Notes under the pieces: model-generated
What the model was told of the DNA's origin: nothing
Databases searched by the model: none
The model's input: the letters and a program-made list of their open reading frames with translations, nothing else
Made by a program: the position numbers and the translations under genes
In this document: one piece after another, positions 32,300 through 42,617 of the stretch
Numbering within the stretch: the stretch's first letter is position 1
Layout: every line of letters starts with the position of its first letter
DNA from: Isoetes taiwanensis
Lineage: Eukaryota > Streptophyta > Lycopodiopsida > Isoetales > Isoetaceae
Assembly (NCBI GenBank): GCA_021234155.1
Contig: JAJEKV010000034.1
Coordinates: forward strand, 4,209,491 to 4,273,490
Direction: 5' to 3'
DNA: 64,000 nucleotides

Positions 32300-32850
32300 G
32301 ACCGTTCATTCGAGATCCGACGACTCACGTGGCTTTGGGACGTATCCTACGGCCCAGATGCCTTGGGAGTTTATATATAGATCCGTATAGACGATCCTAC
32401 GGTCCAGGTTGATCTGATCCTGACCGTCGGTCCGAGATCCTACGGATCACGTTGCTTGGGGACATATCCTATGGTGCACATGGCTTTGGGAATTATATGT
32501 AATCAATCTAACAGCCCAGGTTGCTCTTGATCATGATCGTCGATCCGAGATCCTACGGCTCAGGTGGCTTGGCACATATCTTATGGTCCACATGGCTTTG
32601 GAAATTATATGTAATAGATCCTACGGCTCATGTTGCTTTCATATGGTGAGATCTCGATCGTTAATCGAGTCTAAGATCCTAAGGCTCATGTTGAATGAAT
32701 TATATGTAATAGATCCTGCGGCTCATGTTGCTTTCATATGGTGAGATCTCGATCGTTGGTCGAGTCTAAGATCCTAAGGCTCATGTTGCTTTCATATGGT
32801 GAGATCTCGATCGTTGGTCGAGTCTAAGATCCTAAGGCTCATGTTGAATG
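32300..32850. repeat. 58-bp tandem repeats, GATCCTACGGCTCA family
   Basis: GCTTTCATATGGTGAGATCT begins at 32,730 and 32,788, an exact 58-bp period over nearly identical units, with another copy near 32,634. To the left, more diverged units carry GAGATCCTACGG(A/C)TCA and TATCCTATGGT(C/G)CACATGGC. The block starts just past the end of the CACTA gene fragment. Confidence 0.8.
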
Positions 32851-32884
32851 CTCGTCCCTTAAGGAAAGGCTTTTAAAGTTTTTA

Positions 32885-32955
32885 TATTGTGTGAGGGATT
32901 TGAACCCTAGTCATCAACCTCTCAGCCCCCCATTCTAACCACTAGACCAAGCATT
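32885..32955 (-). repeat. tRNA-like SINE head (pol III A and B boxes)
   Basis: On the minus strand TGGTCTAGTGG (complement of 32,939-32,949) matches a pol III A box and GGTTCAAATCC (complement of 32,896-32,906) matches a B box, 32 bp apart. The anticodon region between them does not form a proper stem, so this is not a working tRNA. It most likely is the 5' head of a tRNA-derived SINE. The SINE tail is not clearly delimited. Confidence 0.5.
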
Positions 32956-33009
32956 AATTCCATGAATAATTTATGTTTCAAATATACTTAAGGGTAATGT
33001 TCTAATTAA

Positions 33010-33800
33010 GATAAAATATAACATTCTAGATAGTTCAAGAAAGTTCTAGAATCTTTTGGAGGCTCTAGAAAGTTCTAAAATCTTCTAGAAAGTTCTAGAA
33101 AGTTCCAGAATTCTAAAATGTTTTGGAATATAAGAGAATCTAGGGGGAATCTAAGAGAATCCTTCCAGAAAGTCCCAAATTGTTCTAATAAGTTATAGAA
33201 TATAGGGGAATCTTTGGGGATGTAAGGGAATAGGGAAATACTTCCAGAAAGTTCTAGGATGTTTTGAAAGTTTTAGAATGTTCAAAAAAGTTCTAGAATG
33301 TTCTAGAAATTTCTAGAATGTAAGGGAATCCAGGAGAATTAAAAGGAATCTAAGGACTCATAAATTGCAAGAGAATCTAGGAAAATATTTACAAGTCTAA
33401 GGGAATCTCTTAAAATCTAGTTGAATCTAAGGGAATCTTCATAATATCTAAGGGAGTCTAAGAAAATCTTGATGAAATCTTAGAGGTTTTTTAAGATTTT
33501 GCAAAGAGCCACAATAGAATGTTCTAAAATATTTCATAATAAAGGTGTACAATATAAATCCTGAAAAAAAAAATGTTCTAGATGCTCAGGGCAAGCGCCT
33601 CAGTCTAAAAATAGAAAGTGTTTTAGAAATGTTGCACAGATCCAAAATAGATTATTTTGGAAGGTTCTAAATGCTCATGGGTAAGCACCTCAATCAAAAT
33701 AGAAAATTCTAAGAGAATCTAGACGAATCTTCATGAATGCTAAATATAGTACATAGAATGTTGAAGAATATAGAGGAATCACAAGAGAATCTCAGTAGAA
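33010..33800. repeat. TTCTAGAA-rich degenerate array
   Basis: AGTTCTAGAA, CTTCTAGAAAG, TTCCAGAA and AAGGGAATCT words recur dozens of times over almost 800 bp with irregular spacing near 10-20 bp. The palindrome TTCTAGAA is a TTC-nn-GAA pair. The array is probably a decayed simple satellite. It contains no supportable gene; the plus-strand frame at 33,737-33,961 is incidental. Confidence 0.65.
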
Positions 33801-33949
33801 TCGTTGGTTATCTAGAGCACGACAGGGCCTTGCACCGTAAGAACATGCTAAAACTGGAACAATGTGCCGTAGGATGCATTAAATTTCTTGTTTATATCTG
33901 TTGGTTAATTATCGATTTTATATATCTTAACATATATAATGCAGATGCC

Positions 33950-35432
33950 ATTTCTGTTTGATCCTAATATATTTTCTCCAGCAAAAAATTTGGGGCGACA
34001 CGTGTTTTTCAAAAAGAAAAAATGAAAATAAGAAAGAAAATTTGACGGGCTTCGGATTTCTTGCTTTAGAAGCAATCCTCTGCTCTGGATCTATTGCGTG
34101 CTTCAAAGCTTCAGCAAATCGATTTCAAGGTTCAGAAATGCGCCTCCTTCGACTTAATGGGGATTACTATGTGTGACCCCTTGATTTGCAGAATACAGAG
34201 AATGCTTCCAGGAGATCTCTGTGCGCATCAATTTATCCACATTCTGGAGCCGATTTATGACCAAGCCTTCAAAGGGGCCGGTTTTATTCTGTTTTGTGAT
34301 TCTGGCAACGAGGGCGATGTTGAGGACCAGGTGATTGAGCCGCGAGAAAAAAAGCCCTGCCATTTGCATATTATCCTGCGAAACAGCCTCTGCAAAATGG
34401 GGGCAAATTACAAGCAAGAGGAAGCATGCCGAAATTTTCCCAACAGGGCCCAGGTTTACCCAATGGGTGGATTTTTGTTTCTGCTAATTCTAGTCTCATT
34501 TTCGGTGACTCTGGAGAACCGGTCCCATTAGCATCCCAAGGTGGACGAATTTTGTGAGGCAAATAAATGCATTTGTGTCGAGTAGGCAAGCCCTAATCCG
34601 CATGCATTGTTTCTTCTCTTCCCCTGCATGTGTCGCTGTAGAGGAGAAATGAGATGCAAGCTTCCCTCTTTTTTTTTTCGGTTAAATCAGCTACAGAGAT
34701 TTCAAAGCTAGAGGAGCTGGAAAATTACACTGGATTCTTACGCTTTGGGCTCGAAGCAAGCTTTCTCCTTCAGGACTCAGGTTGGTTGTCAACTAGAACT
34801 GAAACCCTTCTATTTTTTTTTTACAGAAATTAAAGCTCTAGTTATGGCCGCGGATAAGCAATGCTAAGGGACTCTTGTGCTTCTCGTTTTGATTTAAAAC
34901 ATTGCACTCTTGCAGGGGATCCGGATTTGATATCTATATTAAGGACATCGCTTCTGCTATACACAGCTTTGCCAGATTTAATCATGCTGACAGAGAAAAT
35001 GGTAAGCCCAAAACTGTTGTGCTTTGGATCTTTTTGTTGTGGGTTTTTCTGCAACTCCAATTCCGACACATGAGGGTTTGAAATTTTGCCAATAAACTGG
35101 GGCTTGTGTGCCATGATTTGTAAGGCCCATGGAACTGATTTGTAGACCCCAAAACAGGGGTTTGGTCTGCAGCATTTAGGCAGATCCCTGAAATCTTTTC
35201 CGACCAAAGGTTTCCTTTGCGCTTTACTGTTTAGAGCGTGGCATTTAGCCCGATGACCACATGCTGGGGTAAGTTGCAAATAGAAAGGCCTGCAAGCCTC
35301 AATTGATGTGTAGTCTTTGTTTTAGATCTTAGGGAATAAATGCTCCGAGCTTAAAATTTCTTAAGAAGGTGGCTTGGCAAAGCCAATGAATTTCTTGCTT
35401 GAGGCAACCAAGTTCTTGAACACAGTGAGATT
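33950..35432 (+). other. Possible exon at 34,094-34,531, otherwise non-coding
   Basis: One plus-strand frame of 145 residues (LRASKLQQIDFKVQKCASF...) looks more protein-like than its surroundings, and an AG acceptor-like site lies at about 34,191. I recognise no domain and cannot join it to other exons. It may be part of a host gene or an old retrogene. The rest of the interval shows no gene. Confidence 0.25.
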
Positions 35433-35449
35433 TGTAATAGAAGATTTTT
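35433..35449. repeat. Left 17-bp target-site duplication of the L1 LINE
   Basis: TGTAATAGAAGATTTTT here is repeated exactly at 37,923-37,939. The left copy runs into a poly-T tract, the complement of the LINE poly-A tail, as expected for target-primed integration on the minus strand. Confidence 0.9.
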
Positions 35450-37922
35450 TTTTTTGAAGAACGTGTTTTACTTCATATTATGCACTCAAAATATTACAAA
35501 GTACTTCCAGAAGTAAGAAATGTCCCTGAAGCATCAATCACTTTTAGATGATCACTCCATATTGGAATTTTAATACGATCAGGCCAGTTGGAGATCTGAA
35601 AGCAATTATACAACTTCTTACGAATTTCTTGAAGCACCACCTGAGAAGAAATACGCTTATCATAAAAGACCTTTCTTTGCCTTCGCTTCCATACACTCCA
35701 TATTAGCCAAGACTTTGCCATGTGAAATGCAATCCTTTTAGAAGCAGTCTACTGATTTGGATAAATACCCAAAAGAAAGTCGCGACTATCCAAAGATACT
35801 CCAAAAGAGAATGCAGCGGGACCTAAGACTACTCAGCTCTCGCACACAAATATAAACAAAGCTCAATGTTTCAATGCACCTCACACATTGGGCAAAGTGG
35901 GCTTACTCCCGGCTTAAAAAGCGATGAACCATCTCATTAACTCTCAAAGAGCGATGAATCACCCGCCAAAGTAGAACATTTACCTTTGGAGGATTATATT
36001 TAGACCAAACAAGGTTCCAGATGGATTGCCATCGAGAAGGCAAAATCTGTAAGTGCCATTTTCGAGAAGGTGATAAAGTACTTGAGGAGGTAAGCAATAT
36101 GTAGCATGAACTTACTAGCTTCTTGCCTTCTTTAATACCTTGAACAAAGTTTCAAAGATCTCTTGTTACCCACCTTCTTAATTAGAGGAAAGAGCACTTG
36201 CTACATAAGCCCATATACCGATATCTTTATCCAACAACCCATATGTCTCCTCAAACCATTGCCAAGGAGCAATGTCAATACCAAAAATACCACTGTTCAA
36301 TAGAAATAATACCTGCTCTCCTCCACCTCGCTTTGGGAATGCGCATGCATAAATTCGACAAACCGGGTGTAGTTGTCCATGAGTATACAAAGGCAACCAC
36401 GTAAAGGGGAAGATGCACGGAGACAAGCTTTCCAATCAAATGTAATCACCTGTTTGGACTACCTTCCGGGCCCGGCAAGCCTTTCAAAGATGGAGAGGCA
36501 TGTGAATAAGCTTTCAATGGATATAACAATGCCCAAGGGAGCTCAATTCTCACACCTCGCTTATGAAAACCATACACTTCTTTCTTGATTGTTTAAGTAA
36601 CTTCATACCGGTGATGCACAATCATCTTTCAACAAAGCCGAACAATAGCTTAGAAGCTAAGACCTTACCCCTCAGAAAGAAAGATCCAACATACCAAGTC
36701 CTCCTTGTTGTTTGAACAACATACATTTCTTCCACGCCACCTTCCACGGTGCCTCCTTGATCGGTACACCGACAAAATCTCTTACAATCTTTTTTATCTC
36801 TCCAAACTTAGAAGTCGGAGCCAATAGAACCGAAACCAAATAAATATCGTATTGTTCAATCTTGACTTAGCTACTTGAATTCTACACGTCAAAGGATAAC
36901 TTTGAACCTCTCCACCAAATCGGGTTGCCTTTGTAAATTTAAGATAATTTCATCCCATGCTTCATTCATGTCAATATCTAGACCAAAGGGGACTCCTAGA
37001 AGCTTTGTCTTTGCAGATGGTACAACAACCTTCCAGGCATACTCATATAAAAAATGCGAACCGCTTCCTTCCCCACCCATAAAGCACTACACTTAGCCCA
37101 ATTAAGGAGACAACCCGGATGCAATTGAAAATATATCCAAAATCATTTTGATTATCGCACATTATTCTCTTCACCATCCACTAGGAAGAAGGTATCATCA
37201 CAAACCGATTAACCAAAACACGCTCACCTTCCACCAATAATAATCCCTTTACCAAACCATCCTTTTCAGCCTCATGCAATAGTTGCGAAAGTCCTTCTGC
37301 CACTATAGTAAACAAAAAAGGAGCTAAAGGGCAACCTTGCCTTATTCCACGTTCAATTGGAAAAAGCACCAATGGTTCTCCATGATACAGTACTACCCCC
37401 TTAGCAGAAATCAACATTTTATGCATCATAGATCGGAAACCAGACCCAAATCCCAATTTCAAAAGCATGGCATCCAAGAAAGTCCACTTCACACTATCAT
37501 AAGCTTTAGCAAAATCCAATTTTAAATATAAAAGATTTTGACTCGAACATTCCGGGCCTAATGAACTCCTTCATATCTTGCCACTATATTATGAAAAATT
37601 TGCCGACACGAAGAAAACCCGACCGAAGAGCATCTATTCTCAATCCCAAAACCTGTTTAAGTCTTTCTGCATAGGCTTTTGCAATAATTTTATAGATAGT
37701 AGATAGAAGAGTTATTGGGCGCCAATCATGAATGCTCACAGGTTCTTTCACTTTAGGAATAAGAGAAATCAAACCCGTATTCAAAATCCTATCAAATTGA
37801 TGTGAAGTACACAAATCTTTGTATGCCTCCATAATGCTTACTGAAGTCCATTCCCAATACCTTTTAAAAAATTCTACAGGGATACCATCCATACCTGGAC
37901 ATTTATCTGAAGCCAACTCAAA
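35450..37922 (-). mobile_element. 5'-truncated plant L1-type LINE
   Basis: The minus strand starts within the RT domain (FELASDKCPGMDGIPVEFFK), then gives LISLIPKVKEPVSIHDWRPI followed by TLLSTIYKIIAKA, DFAKAYDSVKWTFLDAML (palm A), RGIRQGCPLAPFLFTIVAEG, and farther on the zf-RVT type C-terminal text WNLVWSKYNPPKVNVLLWRV followed by IHRS. That order is typical of plant L1 elements. The body ends in poly-A (poly-T on the plus strand at about 35,445) and is flanked by an exact 17-bp duplication. A missing base turns the catalytic FVDD motif out of frame at about 37,195, and other stops follow. It is dead and truncated at its 5' end. Confidence 0.9.
37181..37519 (-). pseudogene. L1 reverse transcriptase, palm A to QGCP part
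   Basis: 112 codons hold DFAKAYDSVKW (motif A, catalytic Asp) and IRQGCPLAPFLFTIV (motif B). The frame ends NRFV-MIPSS instead of NRFVDDTFF: one base is missing in the codon after FV, so the DD pair is lost in frame. It continues the 37,584-37,922 reading after further damage at about 37,520-37,600. Confidence 0.8.
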
Positions 37923-37939
37923 TGTAATAGAAGATTTTT
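37923..37939. repeat. Right 17-bp target-site duplication of the L1 LINE
   Basis: Exact second copy of TGTAATAGAAGATTTTT. It marks the 5' truncation point of the minus-strand LINE; the open frame that extends past it to 37,973 is flanking sequence. Confidence 0.9.
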
Positions 37940-39387
37940 GTGGGATTTGTGAGTACTCTGTCACAGGAGGCAAGTTCCTCTTTAGTTTTTAAAATGTTTT
38001 AGTCTGGCAAATTTCAAATGGAAAATGAGTGGAGCTCTCTCTTCTAAAGACATCCAAATTTCTCTTTGTTGAAAGGGATCTCATTATTTTGAAAACATGA
38101 TTCTTAAGCTAGATTTTATAGCTTGGCTGCAATAAGAACTAGTAGACAGTCAGCTTCAGAAGTTTCACCTTTTTATGCCTGGCAATCCTGAACTATTGTC
38201 CTCTCTTTTTGTTTCCCTTTATGTTCTAGTTTTTATTAATGTAGATATGGTTTCCATACAATTAAATAACGGTGAGCTTGACTTTTGCTACAATTTCTGC
38301 ACCAGATCTTGATTGCTAGTGCAAATGATGGGATGCATTTGGTAAGGTACAAAGCAGTCTGTAAATTTGTCTCGTTAGAACTCTTGCTCTATAAAACCAT
38401 TTCTAGCCTTAAAATGCTTCTGTTCCCTTCAAGTATTTTCTCACGTTGAAGATGATGGCAGATGTTTGTCTTGAAAATTGTGTTGTCAGTCCAAATGTTT
38501 AAAGAAAAGTTAAGGTCATAGGTTAACTTACAAGGTGGCAACATTTGTGCATTTCATGTGATACTGTTATTGCGGCACATTTGCTAATTGCCACAGACTT
38601 GCATCATATAGCAAGTTCCCTAATCTCTATTATGTTGATTGCTTCGTTATGTGCATTGTTATGCAAAAATGATGGAATATACATCCTAAGTTAGGTTAAA
38701 CCATCCAGGTCCATTAGTGTGCCGTGTTGCTCATTACAATCGGACACAACCTATGTTTCAAATCTAGTTTGCAGTGAATAAGTCATATGGGAAATGACAC
38801 TGTAAATTTTTGATATGCTAGGTCACATGCATTAGTTTAAGGCATGTACTTTATGGCCACAGTTTAAGGCATTTGTTCTATGGCCATGGGGTGATGCCAT
38901 CCAGTTGGTCTATAAAGCTTCTAGCCTTGGACATCACCACATTCATGATATGCAACTTTATCTTTCACAAGCTCTAAGTGGAGAGCAAAATATAGTATGT
39001 TTCCATTATCCTGTCCAAGTAAAAGCATTTTAGGCAATATTTGAAACAATTTAGGTAGCAAGTAACATGATATTTGCAAGAGTTTATTTCTTTGATAGGG
39101 CAGATGCTAGGTTTAATGTTTGCAAGCCAAGGTAGACGTTAAGTTTAATGTTTGCAAGGTTCTATGTTTCAAACAGCAGCCTCTGAGGGTGGATGATTTA
39201 TAGCTTCAAGGAATTTCGACTATGTGCAAGAGTATTGTCATAGTGCAAAGAGAGCTTAATACTTATATTATTAATAAGCATGCTAGGTTAGGTTAGACCA
39301 TCCAGGAGCATTAGCTACTGCGTTGCTTATTAAGTGTGTAGTGTATTAATCTTTGGGAGGCCTCAAAGGCCTAAAGACATAGAAAGT
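37940..39387. other. No gene recognised; short dispersed duplications
   Basis: CTAAGTTAGGTTAAACCATC at 38,687 and CTAGGTTAGGTTAGACCATC at 39,281 are a direct duplication that extends some 50 bp. TTTAATGTTTGCAAG is repeated near 39,113 and 39,143. The sequence otherwise resembles intron or intergenic DNA. The last part (about 39,300-39,387) may include the 3' untranslated end of the minus-strand LINE. Confidence 0.45.
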
Positions 39388-41334
39388 TTACTCATAATCA
39401 TAAAAGAGCAGATGAGTCTCAGAGTCCTCATCTTGCTCGTCACTCTCACTCAACTTATCATCATCTTCTAAAATATAGTTCATTCTCTGTAAACAAATCT
39501 CTCTATATTGTAATAGCTCTATTAAATATGCCCCAACTTTCTCTCCTCCTAAGGAAAAAAAGGATTGAAGATTATCAGTGTGGATCCCATGCTGCTCTCG
39601 TAATAAGTGATAAGCACTACATCTGAGTAGTGCATGGGATTCATCTTCTACCTGCTCCTCACCACACACTTTACAATATCTTTCTGTTCTAGGTATGATA
39701 TGCCCCCATCGTCCTGTTTCAACACCCAAATGGTGTGAACTGAGGCGGATCCTGCCAATCACATGTCTTTTTTTTATTGAGATATTATCTTCTAAATACT
39801 TGGCAGCTTCCAAACTTGGATTCATATGTTGCCTGTATAATATCATTTTCGTTTTTGGTTGGGACCACATCTTCTTTTGAACCCTAGCGTAAAGCCATTG
39901 CCTCAGGTTTTTCTCAACTAGTATTGCTTCATTCCATTGAATATCCCATCTCCCAAGCCATCGTGTTGCATCATAGAACCAACCTTTATCTTTGCTGGCT
40001 AGCAATGCTTTATAAGGAAGTCGGTTCTCATCCATATTCATTACTTTTTTCATATAGCGAATGCACCTCAGCATGGCTTCTCCTTCTAGCGGTAGAAGAC
40101 CGCGTGCAATCAAGATCATCTGGTGAGTCCGGGCCTTCACCCCCAATTCCAGCCTTATAAATTTCTTTAAAATCTGCTCCATATCTTCCCACAATCCCAT
40201 TGGAAGGCTCGGCCCCCAAACCTCACTGCCATATAATACAACACTTTGCACCAATGACTCAAACAACCTCTTTTTAAGTGTCCAGGCCCACAAATGAGCT
40301 TCTCTACATAAACTTTGCATGGCATAAAGAGCCTTATGGCCCCCATCAATGTGCTGATTAATGCATGCATTCCACCTGTGATTCCTATGAAAAATCAGCC
40401 CCAGATATTTGTAAGAATCACATGTACTTACTAGATTCTTCTTATATCTAAAGGAACTTTCTTGTTTAAGTGTTCCGACTGTCATGACGCTTGTTTTTTC
40501 CAAGTTCACTTGCATCCCAGTTGAGTCACAAAAGTGGGCAAGCCCATCTAAATGGCTCTGCATGCATTCTGGGGAGTGGGCAAAAATAACCACATCATCT
40601 GCATACATCAACAACTGTATCATAAAACCATGAAGTTCAGTACCACCAGGGCAATTATCGTGCAACCAGGTTTCAAGACCATCTATAAATAACCCAAACA
40701 AGGTAGGAGACATTGGGCAGCCTTGTTTAACTCCAACATTACTATCAACATATTCCCCTTTTTCTATCGACATAGGCGGTGATAACTGTACCAGAACTTT
40801 TTCATATAAGACATGCACTGCCTCTTTCAACTGCTGTGGCACATTAAGTTTCTCCAATGTGCTCCACAAATGAGATCTCGGTACCTTGTCAAAGGCCTTT
40901 CTAAAATCAACAAAGGCCACATATGCCGGTTTCTTCGTCCCTTTCACAGTGTTAAAAATTGCTTTCAGAACCAATAGGTGATCCACAGTGGATCGTTCAG
41001 ATCTGAATCCCGCTTGCGTCTCGGCCCTTTTCTCATTAGACTCGGTCCAAATACTGATTTTGGTTTCCAGGATAGATGCTAGAAGTTTTGACAACAGACA
41101 ACTTACTAGTATGGTTCTATAATTACCAATCTCATTGATAGAACCACCTTTATGTACAGGTACTACCCGATTTACTTGCCATGATAAGGGAAGTCCATGC
41201 TTGAGGGCCTTTGTCAGCAGCTCAGCCACAATGTGATAAATCTTCGGACCAGCCCATTTTAGATGCTCGGCACATAGTCCTTGTAAGTCTCTTGCTTTAC
41301 CGTTTGCTAGGCGAGAAATCCCCTGATGAAACAT
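39388..41334 (-). CDS. Non-LTR reverse transcriptase ORF2 fragment, 648 aa
   Basis: A single frame of 648 codons. It covers the RT domain: GGSINEIGNYRTILVSCLLS near residue 65, FVDFRKAFDKVPRSH (motif A, residues 141-155), GVKQGCPMSPTLFGLF (motif B, 201-216) and MYADDVVIFAHS (motif C, catalytic DD at 246-247). The thumb-like text LFESLVQSVVLYGSEVWGPS follows, then a long connector and a zinc-knuckle-like end CKVCGEEQVEDESHALLRC (C-x2-C-x9-H-x4-C, from residue 554). Catalytic residues are all present. It lacks the zf-RVT ending of the L1 element at 35-38 kb, so it is another non-LTR family. Its start is a frameshift point, not a true start: the endonuclease lies upstream in another frame. Confidence 0.9.
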   Translation of the reverse strand: MFHQGISRLANGKARDLQGLCAEHLKWAGPKIYHIVAELLTKALKHGLPLSWQVNRVVPVHKGGSINEIGNYRTILVSCLLSKLLASILETKISIWTESNEKRAETQAGFRSERSTVDHLLVLKAIFNTVKGTKKPAYVAFVDFRKAFDKVPRSHLWSTLEKLNVPQQLKEAVHVLYEKVLVQLSPPMSIEKGEYVDSNVGVKQGCPMSPTLFGLFIDGLETWLHDNCPGGTELHGFMIQLLMYADDVVIFAHSPECMQSHLDGLAHFCDSTGMQVNLEKTSVMTVGTLKQESSFRYKKNLVSTCDSYKYLGLIFHRNHRWNACINQHIDGGHKALYAMQSLCREAHLWAWTLKKRLFESLVQSVVLYGSEVWGPSLPMGLWEDMEQILKKFIRLELGVKARTHQMILIARGLLPLEGEAMLRCIRYMKKVMNMDENRLPYKALLASKDKGWFYDATRWLGRWDIQWNEAILVEKNLRQWLYARVQKKMWSQPKTKMILYRQHMNPSLEAAKYLEDNISIKKRHVIGRIRLSSHHLGVETGRWGHIIPRTERYCKVCGEEQVEDESHALLRCSAYHLLREQHGIHTDNLQSFFSLGGEKVGAYLIELLQYREICLQRMNYILEDDDKLSESDEQDEDSETHLLFYDYE

Positions 41335-42455
41335 CCTCCTCTGTAATTAACAGATTAGCTCTTATGGGCTGTCCGGTACCATTAGCTAGAGCTGGGTGAT
41401 GATACAAGGTATATACATGTTTCCATAAAATATCTGCTGAGAGACTAAATTCATTGTGTCTTTTTTTGCGAAGCATGTTCCAAAAGTTTTTTGGTTCAGA
41501 CACATACCTTTGACATAGCTCTTCTTGCCTAGACTTGATAAAGTGCCATTTCCTTTGTCTTATTATTGCCCTATATTCTCTTCGCCTTGTATCCTTAAGA
41601 TGCAATGGGCTCTCTTTCCATGCAATCTTTGCTGCATAATAGGTTTGATCATACCATGACTTACAAGGAAGGCCTTTCTGGGCACGCTTGGAAGTAACCT
41701 CCTTGGCAGCATAAGATAACAGATCGTGCAACTGTTGGCTTGCTATAGTTACATCATCATCCCATACAAAGGATTGTAACATGTCTTCCACTTTTGCTTG
41801 ATAATTTATCATCAAGCTGGGCCGCATATAGTATTCCTGGGTTATCCTGGTACTGGCACTGCTCTCCATTCTCTTAACTGGGATCATGAGCAACATTGGA
41901 CAATGATCGGATCCTAATTGTTCTTCCCCAATCTTGAAGTCTATTATCTGGTCTAGAGTATGATCTCCCATGATCACATAATCCACAGTGCTACGGGAGC
42001 GGCATGTGGTATGCATAGTATCTGGAAAACGAGCTAAGCCATTGCAGATAAGCATGCTTGTACTACACACAAAGTAAGCAACTGTCGCCCTGTCCTTGTG
42101 ACAATGTTATCCATAGAATTTCTGGCCCAACCACCAGCCTGTAGCTCATCGCTATCCATTTGATCCAGCCAAAGAGGATCTTTCAAATCAGTATACCTTG
42201 ATGCTTGCATATTCCCCGTTCTACCATTAAAGTCACCGGCAATGATTACTTCCCCTTTACTCTGGAAATGCATTATATCCTGTTCTATTTCAAAGAACAC
42301 ATTTTCTTGGGATGCTTTAGTTTCAACATAAACCTTCATATGTCTTGGTGCAAAGTAACAGATTGCTAAATAATATGATGTTGGCGATCCGGTTATCTCA
42401 ATCCAAATGTACTGCCCATTTTTACCTGCTTCCTTGAATTTCAGAATTTCCTATT
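41297..42455 (-). pseudogene. LINE endonuclease C-terminal half and linker, frameshifted
   Basis: Segments 42,034-42,450 and 41,297-42,070 read QYIWIEITGSPTSYYLAICY, IIAGDFNGRTGNMQA (the GDFN catalytic motif), LLICNGLARFPDT, STVDYVIMGDHTLDQIIDFK, and LGSDHCPMLLMIP, where the SDH motif carries the catalytic Asp-His. The linker KSRQEELCQRYVSEPKNFWN leads to the RT frame. One frameshift separates the two endonuclease segments and another separates the linker from the RT ORF. The N-terminal half of the endonuclease is missing. Confidence 0.8.
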
Positions 42456-42590
42456 TCTTCTCTCGCAGTTGCTCCTTAGTTAAATCGTCATTGATCTAGA
42501 TAAACTTCCCTTTAAGAGTGAATCTCTGTTTTAAAACCTGAAATTTTGAATCTCTATTTGGGAATTTGAGCAGCACATGACGGGTGCCAG
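42456..42590 (-). pseudogene. LINE ORF1 C-terminal domain fused to endonuclease
   Basis: Minus-strand text GTRHVLLKFPNRDSKFQVLK, LKGKFI-stop-INDDLTKEQL and REKK-stop-EILKFKEAGKNG is the L1-like ORF1 C-terminal domain with two in-frame stops. It runs directly, in the same frame, into the middle of the endonuclease (QYIWIEITG). The end of ORF1 and the first half of the endonuclease are missing between them, so an internal deletion joined the two. Confidence 0.65.
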
Positions 42591-42617
42591 CCCTTTTTTA
42601 ATCTCAAAAAAACCCTA
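42588..42617. repeat. CATTAGGG-ended 31-bp sequence shared with 17.2 kb
   Basis: The complement of this stretch reads CATTAGGGTTTTTTTGAGAT with AAAAAAGGGC after it. The minus strand at about 17,222-17,252 reads CATTAGGGATTTTTTGAGAT with AAAAGGGCC after it. Both lie at the same point of the endonuclease gene but in opposite orientation to it, as the two ends of an inverted-repeat insert would. Confidence 0.55.

Noticed and set aside
32885-32955. Functional tRNA gene
   Set aside because: A and B boxes are present, but the anticodon stem and acceptor stem do not form, so only a SINE-type head is supported.
37923-37973. First 17 codons of the 37,584-37,973 frame as LINE protein
   Set aside because: They lie in the target duplication and flanking DNA beyond the 5' truncation point.
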